Origin: Lunularia cruciata
Lineage: Eukaryota; Streptophyta; Marchantiopsida; Lunulariales; Lunulariaceae
Length of the DNA: 64,000 nucleotides
Assembly: GCA_948567375.1 (NCBI GenBank)
Contig: OX419760.1
Span: forward strand, 20,398,001 to 20,462,000
Direction of reading: 5' to 3'
Under the pieces are notes generated by a model, which saw only the letters and a program-made list of their open reading frames with translations, was not told the DNA's origin and made no database searches. The position numbers were made by a program, and so were the translations under genes. Position 1 is the first letter of the stretch; each line of letters begins with the position of its first letter. This document shows, piece after piece, positions 11,640 to 22,811 of the stretch.

Positions 11640-11946
11640 TACAACACCGCTTGCCGCCCATCCAAAAGGAAGAATTTATCACTCCCTCCAAAACTGCATC
11701 ACACGGAGGGTCCATAGCCACAACATCCGCCATTGTCACCTGATCATCTCAGACCAAGTATAAGTCTGCTCTGACATGTGTCGTTTGCAAAGAATAAGAG
11801 TGCTCCCTCTAAGCAAGGTATCCACTCTCTCATGCCATAGCAAACACTATATCCTTGATGACATCATGGGTAACTATCCACTGTCCTCCATAAGGACACA
11901 ATGTCATATGGACCGTTGTCGGATCTAGTGTAGAACCACACTCACA
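11640..11946 (-). mobile_element. Retroelement C-terminal tail, third (diverged) copy
   Basis: The minus strand, read through stops, gives CECGSTLDPTTVHMTLCPYG, then THDVIKDIV, then RADLYLV and DDQVTMADVVAMDP. This parallels the tails at 9400-10000 and 15120-15640: C-x-C-G, LD, H, C, an HD-x(3)-D segment and a final D-V-V. The spacing C-x-C...H-x(3)-C followed by R-x-D-L and DVV resembles the Cys/His plus restriction-like endonuclease end of R2-type non-LTR elements. Three in-frame stops show it is dead. No RT part was found beside it. Confidence 0.5.
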
Positions 11947-12210
11947 AATGAGTAACTAAGATGCATACGCGTGGACCAAACCGAGGTGGAACCTGATCAT
12001 CGTAAAGAAAGTGGCTAGTGTGAGTCAGAATGCCCTAGTGCACGGTCTAGCTAGAATCAAAGAGTCCGCACACTGGTCGAGCAAGAGCGACGTGCTCTAA
12101 TGGCTTGAGGAATAGACGAGTCAACTAAGAGAGAATGTAATATACGTTGACTTTATTGTTCCATCAAGAAAGGCTGCATCTTCTTTTAAAGGGACTTAAT
12201 ACAACCTCTT

Positions 12211-12290
12211 GCAGAACACAAAGGATTTGAAAACCCATTAAGCCACACCAAGGTGAGATAAAAGAGGTAAAATGGGGCTAAACCACACAT
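12211..12290 (+). repeat. Short dispersed repeat, copy C
   Basis: It reads gcagaacacaaaggatttga, then cccattaagccacac and aaagaggtaaaatggggcta. This is a diverged full-length copy, followed by a (TA)n microsatellite at about 12296-12311. Confidence 0.55.
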
Positions 12291-12311
12291 TGGCGATATA
12301 TATATATATAT

Positions 12312-13800
12312 GTAAATAATGGTCATATCATTTGGCAATTAATACACTACACTCTAGTGGAGATATATTTTAGTAAGAAAAATGTGTATCATTATTAGTA
12401 GGAAATGAACGATATACACACCCTCCACTATATACGTCTCATGTTCGTGCGTACGGGTGAGTTAATAGACTTATCAATTCTGCATATTACAGGAAGTCAG
12501 TCCATTGAGTGAGTTGGTGAAGTTCGATGGTCCACCTTGATTCCTTCAGCTTACATAATAGACGTCTTTAAAATGACCGGTTACATCACAGGTCATCACA
12601 ACAAGATCCCACAGGTGATGTGAAAACATACCCTTCCAACTAAAATTTACACTTCATTCGCACTGTGAAACATCTCTTTTCTTACGTTGCAGGAGGAATT
12701 TACTGTACCTTTACACAAGAAGATGGTCAGTTAAGCTCACTAAACAATGTCACACGAATGTCGTCATAGGTAGATGCGGTCAATGGCGACGCGCATCAAC
12801 TTAGCTCATGGGGCTCATGAAAGGTCATTAATGTCATGTCCTTTTCCTTACTTTGCTGATGAGCAGGATATTCTACACATGAATCTAGGAGGATATACTA
12901 GTATCTGGAATCCACGGAGATGTACCTTTGCCGCTCAAGTGGATATTCCATACACATGGACGGCACCTGCCAAAGAAATAATGCAAATGGTTTTTTACTA
13001 CGTAAATGTCATTTTCTATGTTTCGCACTACCGTGCAGGCCCCACTTCATCGACCAACTACAATCGAGTAAACTTCCAGAAGAGTAAGAGTACAGCTGGG
13101 CACTTTCTTGAATGTGAAAGTCAGCCTGCATTACAGTTCGTAGGTTTCCAGTTCTGCATGAAAGCAGCTGTAGTGATTATCATTCGGTAAATATAGCTAG
13201 GAGGCTACTTATGATTACGGCTTTGGAATCAACATTACTGAAAAGGATGCAGGAGTGTAAACATATTCCAAAGTAAAGCATTATATGCACATGTCTAGAC
13301 AAGTTGAAGGCAGTTGCAAAAGGAGTGGATAAGAACTATTCAGAGATCAAGTCGTCCACAACTGAAGGTGGATCCTACAGTCCAACATGTGAATCTATTC
13401 GAGGTCAGGTAAGTCTCAAGATCTTTTGACTTTCGTGGTAGATACTTGACAAGGTAAGGTAAACCAACGGAAAGGAGATCTCATTACCTGAATGAGGGAA
13501 AGCATCTCTTGCTTTGGATTTTTCTTGTGGGTAGTTCCAGGAGAACGATATATTGAATCATAATATTATCATACCTCGAAATTGCTTATGTCCTGCAAAC
13601 ATCAAGCTTTCAACAAATTGTCAGAAATTAACAAGGCCAGAATTGATTTCAATAAATACTAAAGCAGTTTCAGACTACGGCATCATCTCCTGCGAGAACT
13701 AAAATCTCCAAGAATCTACAAAAGAGAGAGCTGAAGAAAAGGACAAAACTCGCAGCATCAACCTTCACAACACGAAGACGAAGTAAAGTACAAACTGGTG
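12312..13800. other. No gene assigned; one unexplained 138-codon frame
   Basis: The frame at 12774-13190 (+) has mixed composition and is higher in GC than its surroundings. It shows no domain, signal peptide or membrane segment that I recognise. It could be an exon or retroelement debris. No splice partner was found, so it is not called as a gene. Confidence 0.4.
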
Positions 13801-13804
13801 CATG

Positions 13805-13864
13805 GATTTCTTGTAGTCATTTTTCCTACGCGGTCGTCCTTTGTGTTCTGATTTCTTGTAGTCA
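13805..13864 (-). repeat. 30-bp micro-insertion with 15-bp direct repeats (copy G)
   Basis: The 15-mer gatttcttgtagtca occurs at 13805-13819 and again, without a mismatch, at 13850-13864. Between them lie 30 bp. Their reverse complement contains aacacaaaggacgaccgcgt and aggaaaaa, the 5' core of the short repeat family. The perfect flanking repeat is what a target site duplication would look like. Confidence 0.75.
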
Positions 13865-14299
13865 GAAGCATGTTAGCGGATTAATAACTTAAAGTACACG
13901 ATTACGAAGTGTCTTTTTCTAGCAGAAATTGAGGTAAATCTACGTATGTGAAGTAACACGAAGCTCATTAGTAACAACGACACATACTTCAACATCAGAT
14001 TATACCCGGTTTGCAATCTGAATTTTCAAAGAATATTTCCGGTTAATCTCTTTTTAGAATGAGTTTATAGCGTCTATTGATAATAGATGTGAGATATCAG
14101 CTACAAATTACTGCTAATAAATCAATAACAGCGAAACGGTCTTTAGATACACAGTCCATCTGATAGAACTCTCTAATGACACCCTCAAATGACCATAATC
14201 ATATCAGCAATACATTTATTTTAAAAGAGGTTCAGTTCGTAACTATTCATGAATTACGGAAGTTATACTCACGACAGAAAGACTAATTTTTTCTCTTTT

Positions 14300-14404
14300 C
14301 CAAGTAAAGGAGAAATGCGACCACATGGAACACATGATGGGAAGACCCATCAAGCAGTACAAAGGAGAGACGAAAGAGGTAAATGGGGCTAGGTCCCAAG
14401 TAAA
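14300..14404 (+). repeat. 87-bp element with 9-bp direct repeats (copy D)
   Basis: The 9-mer ccaagtaaa stands at 14300-14308 and 14396-14404. The 87 bp between begin ggagaaatgcgaccacatgg, contain the hairpin gatgggaagacccatc and tcaagcagtacaaaggagag, and end ggggctaggtc. This is the best view of a full-length member of the family. It has no open frame, no poly(A) and no clear tRNA promoter box. Confidence 0.75.
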
Positions 14405-14522
14405 AGATAGGAAGCTGATATGTATACGCAATACTTAACACCCGCCTCGCACTTCTGTGATGGTGTTTCGTGTGGAATCACATGCGAAATATGTATATTA
14501 CAATTCAATTTTAGGGAGGCCA

Positions 14523-14591
14523 CAATTTCAAGAAACTGCAGAAAAGGCGACCGCGTAGGAAAAACGAAGGATGTTTCAATTTCAAGAAACT
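14523..14591 (+). repeat. 39-bp micro-insertion with 15-bp direct repeats (copy H)
   Basis: The 15-mer caatttcaagaaact occurs at 14523-14537 and at 14577-14591 without a mismatch. The 39 bp between contain aaggcgaccgcgtaggaaaa and acgaaggatg, the 5' core of the short repeat family. The rest of the consensus (hairpin and 3' half) is absent. Confidence 0.75.
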
Positions 14592-15119
14592 CATACGTGT
14601 GGTTTGCTTAAATCTGGACGTATATACTTCAACCTGACGAAAAGGCTTGTTTGAAAGTCGAACATGAATCAGTCAAAAGAATCTCGAGTAAACTTTATTA
14701 CAGCAGGGTACAAGCTTGATGAGCATTGAGAACGCCACCCAACTAACCAACCTTATCAGCACTACCGTAGTCTGGATGCTTTCGCCTACTTTATGTTCAT
14801 TTCCTATGCATGGCGTCACCATGGGGTGGATGATGCAAGATGTGGATATTCGGTAGTAGGGAAGCACTATCCATTGAGGATCATTCCTTCGATCATGTTG
14901 CTACATGATTCCGGTTTGGCTTGGCTTGAGAGTTAGACCTCCACATAGTAAATATACCCACCAAGATTGAATTGTTACTTTATGATCATCTTGTTCATCT
15001 CTCTAAAGGATCTTCATATGAGGTTGGGTTTCTCGCATCCCGTTTTCATAGTTCATCTGGATTAATGTGTATGTGGTTCTCCATATGATGCACAAAGGAT
15101 ACATTTTTTTCAATATATA
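14592..15119. other. Unassigned spacer before retroelement copy 2
   Basis: No frame longer than about 65 codons is convincing. The right half may hold more of the decayed retroelement whose tail begins near 15120. Confidence 0.4.
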
Positions 15120-15640
15120 GTAAGTGGTGAACCCATCAAAGTCCGTAATGTTATTTGTGATATAAACTTTTAGATCTTATGAACTATGGGGACCCAAGTT
15201 TAGATTGAATAATGGCTGGATCTACCAGGATCATCTATGCATTGGGTATTAGTGGATATGGATATTTTCATGGATAGTCATCGCACCTAGCGCAACATGG
15301 TAGTGGCAAACCTTCTACAAGCTGAGTCATTGGCACTGGCAAGTGTACAGGCCGGAGCAGCATCAACCACTGCTTCTAGGGGCAAGGAGTATCACCATGC
15401 ACCCAGACTACTCTCGGAAGCTTTTGTCCTTCTTGTGATTGAAATATTTGGGTACCTACATCACCATTTTGATGATCTCCTTAAGGACACCGCACAAGGT
15501 TTGTTGCAAACGAGGGGATACTAGTTGTCTCTCAAACCACTCTAACATCATATTATAGACAATGCGCATCAGTCACTTTGCAATGCACTCAAGCTTTGGG
15601 TTTTCATTTGCAAAACAACTACTATGGCCACACACAACAA
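15120..15640 (+). mobile_element. Decayed retroelement, copy 2: C-terminal tail
   Basis: Read through two stops, the strand gives a DIFMDSHRT...MVVANLLQAESLALA series. It then gives, in the intact frame 15297-15524, RGKEYHHAPRLLSEAFVLLV, EIFGYLHHHFDDLL and KDTAQGLLQ. The order of motifs matches the tail of copy 1 (HLHHHFD at about 9790). The RT part is missing, so this is a fragment. It extends to about 15640 with weak similarity. Confidence 0.6.
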
Positions 15641-15649
15641 GGCTCCTTC

Positions 15650-17560
15650 CCCACTGACTGGACATTTCAATGGAAAACCTCTGCCACACCATTCAAGTGT
15701 AGACTACCTTCAGATTCAGACCCTGTTTATGTATGTCTATCTGGACCACTTAGAACTATTATGTCATGCGTCCTTTTTGCTTTCGCACTTATTTGTGCCT
15801 TTTATATATATTCAGTCTAATACATTTGTATTGCTATGCTTCTTTTGCTGTCTCGTTAGGGATTGAAGTACAATAGTTCTGGAGATGGGAATCTGCATTC
15901 ACTCAAAGCAGCACCCACGACATTGGCCAGTCTAGATCCTATCCTCCAGGAGTCTTTGTCCCCCACCAATTTAGACCGAACCATCAAATTTTCTTTTGTA
16001 CATTCAAAAATATAATAAGATGATAATCTAATCATTCTTGGGATTCTTTTCAGCATATCAATGACTTACGTCCTGTACTGTATGTGGAGGGAACTCGTCA
16101 AATGGAAAAGAAGCGGTGAATCCTCGATATCATGGGGAGTTACTAAGCTGTTCTTAAAGTGTTCGACGAAAAAGCTGCAGGAGGGTTCGGTGATGGCTGC
16201 GTCTGTTCGGGGGGATCTATTCCCTTATACATCCCTCTGTGATGCACCGTACGCTTGTCTTGGACGAATAGGTTAGACGACACCTGCGTTAATGCTCAAC
16301 CTCGGTTACTCTAGTCGATTGCGTTTGCTGACCGGTCCTGCAATGACGACGTTTGCCACTTTACAGTTGCGTTTGGACCATTTCAAAATATTCACGGAAG
16401 TCGAATACTGGATTGGCTTGAATGTAGGAGAAAAAGGGTGACCGCGTAGAAAATACGAAATGGATGACCCCATCAAGCCGTACAAAGGAGAGACGAAATA
16501 GGTAAAAAGGGTTTAAACTGTAAGGGTGCTTGCTGCTTGCTTGTTGATGCCATCTTTAATTCTCCTGCGGGGTATTTTGATCTTAGTTCAATATGTCCCG
16601 GACTGACTCTCTGCCGTACCGACACCTATGCCTCTCCCAAATTTTGGAATTTCGGAAAAACTGTTGTATGAAGGGGATGTTCTAACAACGTCCTGGCGAA
16701 TCAGCACCGACTTAAGCCTGGAGTACTGTAAAGGATGCCTTTACTTACGCTCTACAGTAGTCTGAATTATTTAGTCAATAGTTTGCCGATCTCTGTTCAA
16801 CTGCATGTGCGAATATCCTTCTTTGAAGAATATTACGCACACCTTTGAGGGCATATGGCGTTGAATCACACTATTACCGAGGTTTCCAGTATAGGATACC
16901 GGAAGAAGTGTGCTGATAACAAAGTTACTTCAAGATAAGGCTAATGAAACTAAAGATCAAAATTATATTTATGAATGTTTTGAATTAGATTCAAAGAGTT
17001 TGTCAACCGATATGCAACACTTTTGAGAGAGTGAACACATGCTCACTCCTACTTAAAGAATTATGTTGAAGTTTTGAGCACAAGTAGAAACTAGTGTAGT
17101 GAGTTCCTGAATTCTTTTTTTCTTATCCTAATGTAGTTTTATTTAAAGTGCATATAGTAGAGAATAATACACCAGTTTTATGACTTGTTATTTGAAGGAT
17201 GGAGCTGATTGTAGTCACGGAATGTTATAACTTGGAATATAATCAGAATGGTCCCCTGAGGACTCCAAAGGCTAAAGTTCAAGACTCAGTAATGTTGCAC
17301 TTCTTACTTCAATGTACTGTTGGCAAGAGAGGAGAAAAGAAAGAAGCTGAGGAGGAAGACGAGTGAGAAATGGATAATCTGTGGTGTTTCCCTTACTGAT
17401 GTCTTTCGCGGTTGAGGAGATAACGAGTGTCAGTGCATGTGGGTGTTTGATGCGCCCAAGGTAGAAAAGGTGGAGGCATGACCCATAAAAGTGCAAATGA
17501 CATGTGCTGTCGATTATGACATTCATTAATACATGTCTTAAGGGTCCCTCGTCCTTGGTT
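15650..17560. other. No gene recognised; contains one short repeat
   Basis: There are only short, unconvincing frames. The composition is closer to 40 percent GC than the LINE regions. It holds copy E of the short repeat at 16436-16520. I could find no splice-linked coding series. Confidence 0.4.
16436..16520 (+). repeat. Short dispersed repeat, copy E
   Basis: It reads gggtgaccgcgtagaaaata, then ccatcaagccgtacaaagga and gacgaaataggtaaaaaggg. This nearly full-length copy unites the 5' core seen alone in copies G and H with the 3' half seen in copies B and D. The flanks (tgtagg, tgtaagg) repeat only weakly. Confidence 0.65.
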
Positions 17561-17568
17561 TGTGATAC

Positions 17569-17682
17569 AGAAAATCGCGCTTTTCAAGCCTGCTCCTAGA
17601 TGAATTCCTATTTACTTACATAGCGAGAAAATCGCGCTTTTCAAGCCTGCTCATTGATGAATTTCTATTTACTTACATTACG
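17569..17682. repeat. Tandem duplication, 57-bp unit x2
   Basis: Units 17569-17625 and 17626-17682 both begin agaaaatcgcgcttttcaag and run to tttacttacat, with few mismatches. Such a pair arises by local duplication; no coding role is visible. Confidence 0.85.
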
Positions 17683-17689
17683 TGATTCA

Positions 17690-19100
17690 GAGTCTTGTAT
17701 CGGGCTTACTTGAATAGTGGTGAACAGGTTCATGACGGTTGGAATAACTTACAAATCGTGATCTGCTGCCCACTAAGAAGTTACCGAAGCGGGGTATATA
17801 CTATGCGAAGAATCGGAAGGCCTGCAAAGATGGAGAATGTTGAGATGTAGAAGTTCTTTCTTTGCATTATTACATGAGATATAATTTTATTTTCCCTGTT
17901 TAACTTTCGTTCTTTGTGCTCAAATATATTAAAAAATTTGTACTCTCTTCTCTCGATTTCTTGGGCGGCGGTAAAGAAGAGATGTTTGAATAACAAATAA
18001 CCAGAACTAGAATATCGGATATGTTAGAGACACGGTAAACAGCTGACTAGATCATACGCCAAGATAAGTATACAAACTTTGCTTTTGTTCAAATATCACA
18101 TCCTACACGCCCAATAAATCTAGTTTTGTGTGCAATTCTACATTTATTTGTTGCAGGCATGAATAACTACATAGTACCCCAAGGAAAGAGGAAAGGAGGA
18201 TAAGGCACAACCAAGTGCGAAAGGAGAAAAGTGCACAAGACTAACCCGTCACAAACAACCAAGAAAGAGATCAAAACATGACTCAAAAGCACACATGGAA
18301 AAAGTGTGCTAATAAGAAGCACACAAGAAGAGGAGTCCACTCTAGTCTACTCTTGAATTGGTGTGGTAGAGGTACTCCAATGGTATGTTTGGCAATGAGG
18401 AAGGAGGACCCTAATAGTGCTTGGTGTGCCTATTGCAATTGGTCGTCGGTGAAGACCCAAATCCTGAGCATGTTGTAAACTGATTGACACACATTGTAGG
18501 TAATAGTATGTGAGCATGGTTGGAGGTCAACCAGTGCCTCTCTCCTCTACAAAGAATCTTGTGTTGTATCCTTGAAGAGATAGTCAAAGTAGTGATGTAG
18601 GTGTCCAAAATTCTAGATTGCTAGAGGGACACAATTATTAGAGGATAGTCGAAATGCATAGTGGTCCTCCTTGCCCCAAAGGATATGGTCAATGCTACTC
18701 TTGCTTGTACACCTTTGCATGTCAATGACTTTACTTGTAGAGATATTTCCACAACCACATCATGCAAGGTGCGACAACCATCCGGTAACAATATTTGCTT
18801 GCATACAACATATAGGTGGTTGTAATACCAATAAAATGACATATGATCTAGAGATTAAATTTGGTTTGGTAACATCTGGAAGGATTTTATACATGATGGA
18901 CTAAAAATATCATATAGAGATATCACCAAACGAGTACTTCTACTAGTAGGGCAGAAACCAAAATATGACTTAAACAAATGAATTAGGCTTCTAAGATGTG
19001 CACATTTCCCCTCCCCTCCCCCCCCCCCAAAGAAAGAAAAGGCTGGCCTTCCCTCACCCTTGTTTGTCTCATCAAGATCTTTCTAACTATATCTCACCCA
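17690..19100. other. No gene recognised
   Basis: Short frames only. A homopolymer-rich stretch of C lies at about 19011-19029. I recognise neither coding exons nor known element ends. Confidence 0.4.
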
Positions 19101-19106
19101 TACGAT

Positions 19107-19345
19107 TCAAAGAGTTCTATAGAAGATTCCTTAAAGATTCCCTTGTTTGACCAACCAAAGAGGATCAAATCCAACATATCATCCATGCATGCATGTAATC
19201 TGAGGGTGGAGATCAATGACATGTCACAAATCCATGTATCTATCCAAGGGTCATGCTTTCATTTAGTGTCTCTGCTTTGCTATATAATAAATCTAAGGTG
19301 CTCCTTTGGGACATTAGAGTTTGAGTGTTTGTCTACTATCCTTAG
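19107..19345 (+). repeat. Dispersed repeat, partner of 11053-11330
   Basis: It aligns with the reverse complement of 11053-11330 over about 230 bp, with tttgctatataataaa and gctcctttgggacat shared. The family is unknown. Confidence 0.6.
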
Positions 19346-19349
19346 AACA

Positions 19350-20900
19350 TTACAATGGTCTTATTAGATCCAAACATCACTCAATCTGAACGTGGGCCCT
19401 GGTAGCTCATAAGATCTAAGCAAATAACAAATTGCATCATGGACCGTGGTGTGCTTCTCACCTACCACATATCATAAAACGTGTATTCCTTATATGTCAT
19501 ATGAGGAACCACATGTGCATAGTCTGAGAAGTCTATACGAGTGGGATGTGGGAGACTCAACCTCACTTGTAGTGTTATGATAAACTCTTTATTGAAAGTA
19601 TATTTCAGATAGCAATTGAGGTTGAGATAACAGGTACAATATACTATCAATGTTAGGGTTTGTAATTGCAAAAGTTGCAATAGCAAAATTTAGTTAGGGT
19701 TAGAATATATAGGTCTTACCTTTCAATGAGAAGGGTCATTAATTCCCATCTAGATGCTAGCAATATAGCTAGCAATAAAAACAGCTTGAGCAACAAGGTC
19801 ATGAGAGCCAGCATACTAGCATGCACATAATATAACTCATTTCATACGACTAGATTTGCACTAAGACAAATTTGGCAAAATTACTATTTGCATCTTTTTA
19901 TGTTCTTGTGTTATTGTGTTTTGTGATTGATATGCAGATTTGCTTTGATTTACAATATTTTTTAGTAGGTTATGAGCATACATTTCCCAATATGTCAAGC
20001 GTGATAGAATATCATTCATACTATAGAATTTAAGATAGATGGAGAGATTAGGAGAGATATTTTAGATTTGAGAATAGATTGGACATAATGATAACAAGGA
20101 ATGATATGAGAGATATAACACACATTAGTCAATTCAATGAGGAATTTCATGGGAATTTCATGATATGGAAATTTTAGATGATCATCAAGAAGCCAAAGAT
20201 ATTTATAGGGTCCTGAAGTCAAAGAGATTTATAGGGATTATTAATGAGACAAAGATGATTGAATAACCATAAAAGATGGAGAAGAGATTGATCGGCAAAG
20301 TAAGAATGATTGTGTAGAAATGTAGATCTGTGCAACCATAGAAAAAAATAATTACAAAGATTAATCAATTGTGAAACTACAAGCTAGATATGGAAGAGAT
20401 TGATTATGTTGCATGAGCAATGTGATTTAAAAAACAAGCACATTCTCCACCAAAGATTCTTTCAAAAGAAGATGAAATTAGGAAAAGAGATAGCAAGTTT
20501 TATTAGCCGATTATAACCTCTAGCTAGTCAGTTAAGTAACCTTGGTGCAAGAATAGATGATTTTTCAATCATCACCAAGATTTTTTGTAGTTTTCCATAG
20601 GCTTCTCATTGTATAATAGTTGCATTAGATAATGTACCTAAGGAGTAACAAACCATCAAGAGACTCACTATAAGACTACTATAACCTTGAATAGATGTGA
20701 AGAAGACAAAGAAAAGTTCAATGGAGAGATTCTTTCTAGCTACTGATAGAAGAAGCATTGAGACTCCTAAGAAGATTGACATTTTTGAATTGAATAAGAG
20801 AACAAGCTGTAATAAGTGCAAAAAGAGGAGAGCACCATTGAACATTGTTGCTTCACAAAGTGCATATAGAGCTTGGATTTGTATGCATTATTTGTGTTTT
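19350..20900. other. AT-rich, no gene recognised
   Basis: Frames of at most 80 codons, none convincing. The right end abuts a 5'-truncated LINE. Confidence 0.45.
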
Positions 20901-20904
20901 TTTA

Positions 20905-22045
20905 AATTTATCTAGAGAGTTTACAAAATTTGTTGGATTCTCTCCTTTTTTTTGCAACCAAACAAAGATGGAGGTGAATCCCATGACAAGTGAAAGGTGA
21001 TTATGGTGGGTTCTAAAGGTGTCACACCTTTATTCCTTGATGGAAAGTGCTTGAAATAGGTTTCTTCTTACAAGTACTTGGGATTGAGTTCTCTCATGAC
21101 TAAAATTGGCATACTTGTGTTAAGAATAGGATCAATGCAACATTGAGAGCTTTGTATTCACTCATGAATCATTGTAGGACTTTCTCATCTTACCACGTGT
21201 GAGTTGAAGAAGGTGGTGTTCAGATCTGATGTACAACATGTGGTTCTCTATGGTGTTAAAATTTGGGATCTATATACCATGATGGCAAAAGGTTGAGAAA
21301 GTTTAGAAAGTGTTTTTGTGTGCATAACTTGGTGTGAGGACTCAAACTCCGTATGTTTTGTTGCTTGGTGAAACAAGGTTTTTGCCTCTTGAGGACGAAA
21401 CATTGTTCTTAGCTCTCACATATGCCATGTGAGGTCCATAGAGCATGAGAGACTTCCCTATCGAGCTCTTTGTGCAACTTTATCTATTGGTTCGTATACA
21501 AATTTGATTGCATGGGCTACAAGGTGGAATTTGCTTGAGCAACATTGGAGGTTGGAATCTATTGCATCATGACAAGTGATCAAGGAGCAGTTCTTACATT
21601 GCCTATGGCATGAATGTGGTACCAAGATGATGTTCTATCAAAATTTTATAAATCCTATGTTGGTGTATTTTGAGTAAGATTATCTCTTGACTAGGATCTC
21701 TAATTCACTTAAACATGTCATTGTTTAGTATTAAACTAGCTCTCATAGACTAGAAGTAGAACAAGGATGTTGGAAGTAGATAGAGCAGTCCATGCAGCTT
21801 TGCACATTGTGTTCTATGGGTGAAGTTTAGAGTGAGCACCAAGCCTTTGTTGAGTGCACTTGCTACCAATAGATCAAAGTTAGACATAAGATTAGTAACA
21901 ATGATTTCTCTATTCTTTTATAGCTTAAAGCTTTAGCATTAGGAAAGTATATGACAGAGATTAATCTACATCAGATCAGTTTATTACATGTTGATGAATT
22001 TTGACTCTTTGGATCTTCTTTGCTTTATATTTCATTGACATTTTT
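20905..22045 (+). mobile_element. 5'-truncated LINE (ORF2 C-terminal half and 3' end)
   Basis: The copy starts within the RT downstream of the catalytic box (tctagagagtttacaaaatt, then caaacaaagatggaggtgaa). It runs through the GVRTQTPYVLL region near 21335 and the Cys/His tail near 21800-21870. It ends with ttgactctttgg...gctttatatttcattg at about 22035. No long frame survives, so it is older than the copies at 46.9 and 53.2 kb. Confidence 0.8.
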
Positions 22046-22101
22046 CATGCTATGTGTGAACGTTCTCCTACATACTATGAACACTCGCCCGGTATCCAAC
22101 T

Positions 22102-22219
22102 TGAAAGCTCACCAAAATTACATAAAATTCCATGTACTTTATTTCACACGTTGAATTCTTTGAGCTTTCATCAAAATTACATAAAATTCCATGTACTTTA
22201 TTTCACACGTTGAATTCTT
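22102..22219. repeat. Tandem duplication, 59-bp unit x2
   Basis: The unit runs from agctcaccaaaattacataa to cacacgttgaattctttg and is repeated almost exactly with a period of 59 bp. It lies directly downstream of the LINE end. Confidence 0.85.
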
Positions 22220-22811
22220 TGCTCAAAATCTTATTGTTCTGTTCACACTTTGCCTTTTGCCCTGATCTGTATTTATACTAAATTACCTTTGAATGTCGTT
22301 GTGAAGACTGGGATTTCATACTTGTCTTACTTGTATAGTGTCTCTCTTGTCGACTTGACATAAGTTTGAGCTTTGGAAACAAGTTTCATGGCCATGGAAG
22401 AAAGTCCACTTAGAATTGTAGATAACTAAGGAAGAATCTAAGAGGTTAGTAGGTGGAAAGGACCGAGATCTTAGACGGATGAGTAAGCACAAAAGCATAT
22501 TCATTTTGATCCAATCATATTTCAACTTTTTGTGCCGCTTATTTTGCAAATTTTGTTTTTGGGTGTCTGGAAATCTGACTATTTTAACAGTGGGAGGGTT
22601 TAACCTGATGTTAGCGAATCTTGGACCTACGACAATGTAATGATTCGGTTGCTGTAAGAGGATCCACTTTCCCTCCATCATTTTAAATTAGAGAGCTGAC
22701 CGGGTGTACCAAGCCCGGGTATTCAAATGAGAGCACGGGCTGAGGATCTACGATACTGTTTTTCATCGGCCCGTGAGAGCAAAATCCCTCTTCTTGTCCT
22801 TATCTGCACGT

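Noticed and set aside
12774-13190. 138-codon open frame (+)
   Set aside because: No recognisable domain, no splice partners and no similarity to the other elements; kept only as a remark on the region.
14309-14395. Micro-element considered as a tRNA-derived SINE
   Set aside because: I could not find convincing A and B promoter boxes or a 3' poly(A) or short-repeat tail, so no SINE class is assigned.
19011-19029. C-rich run considered as a G-quadruplex regulatory site
   Set aside because: A single homopolymer-like run with no gene nearby; nothing supports a function.
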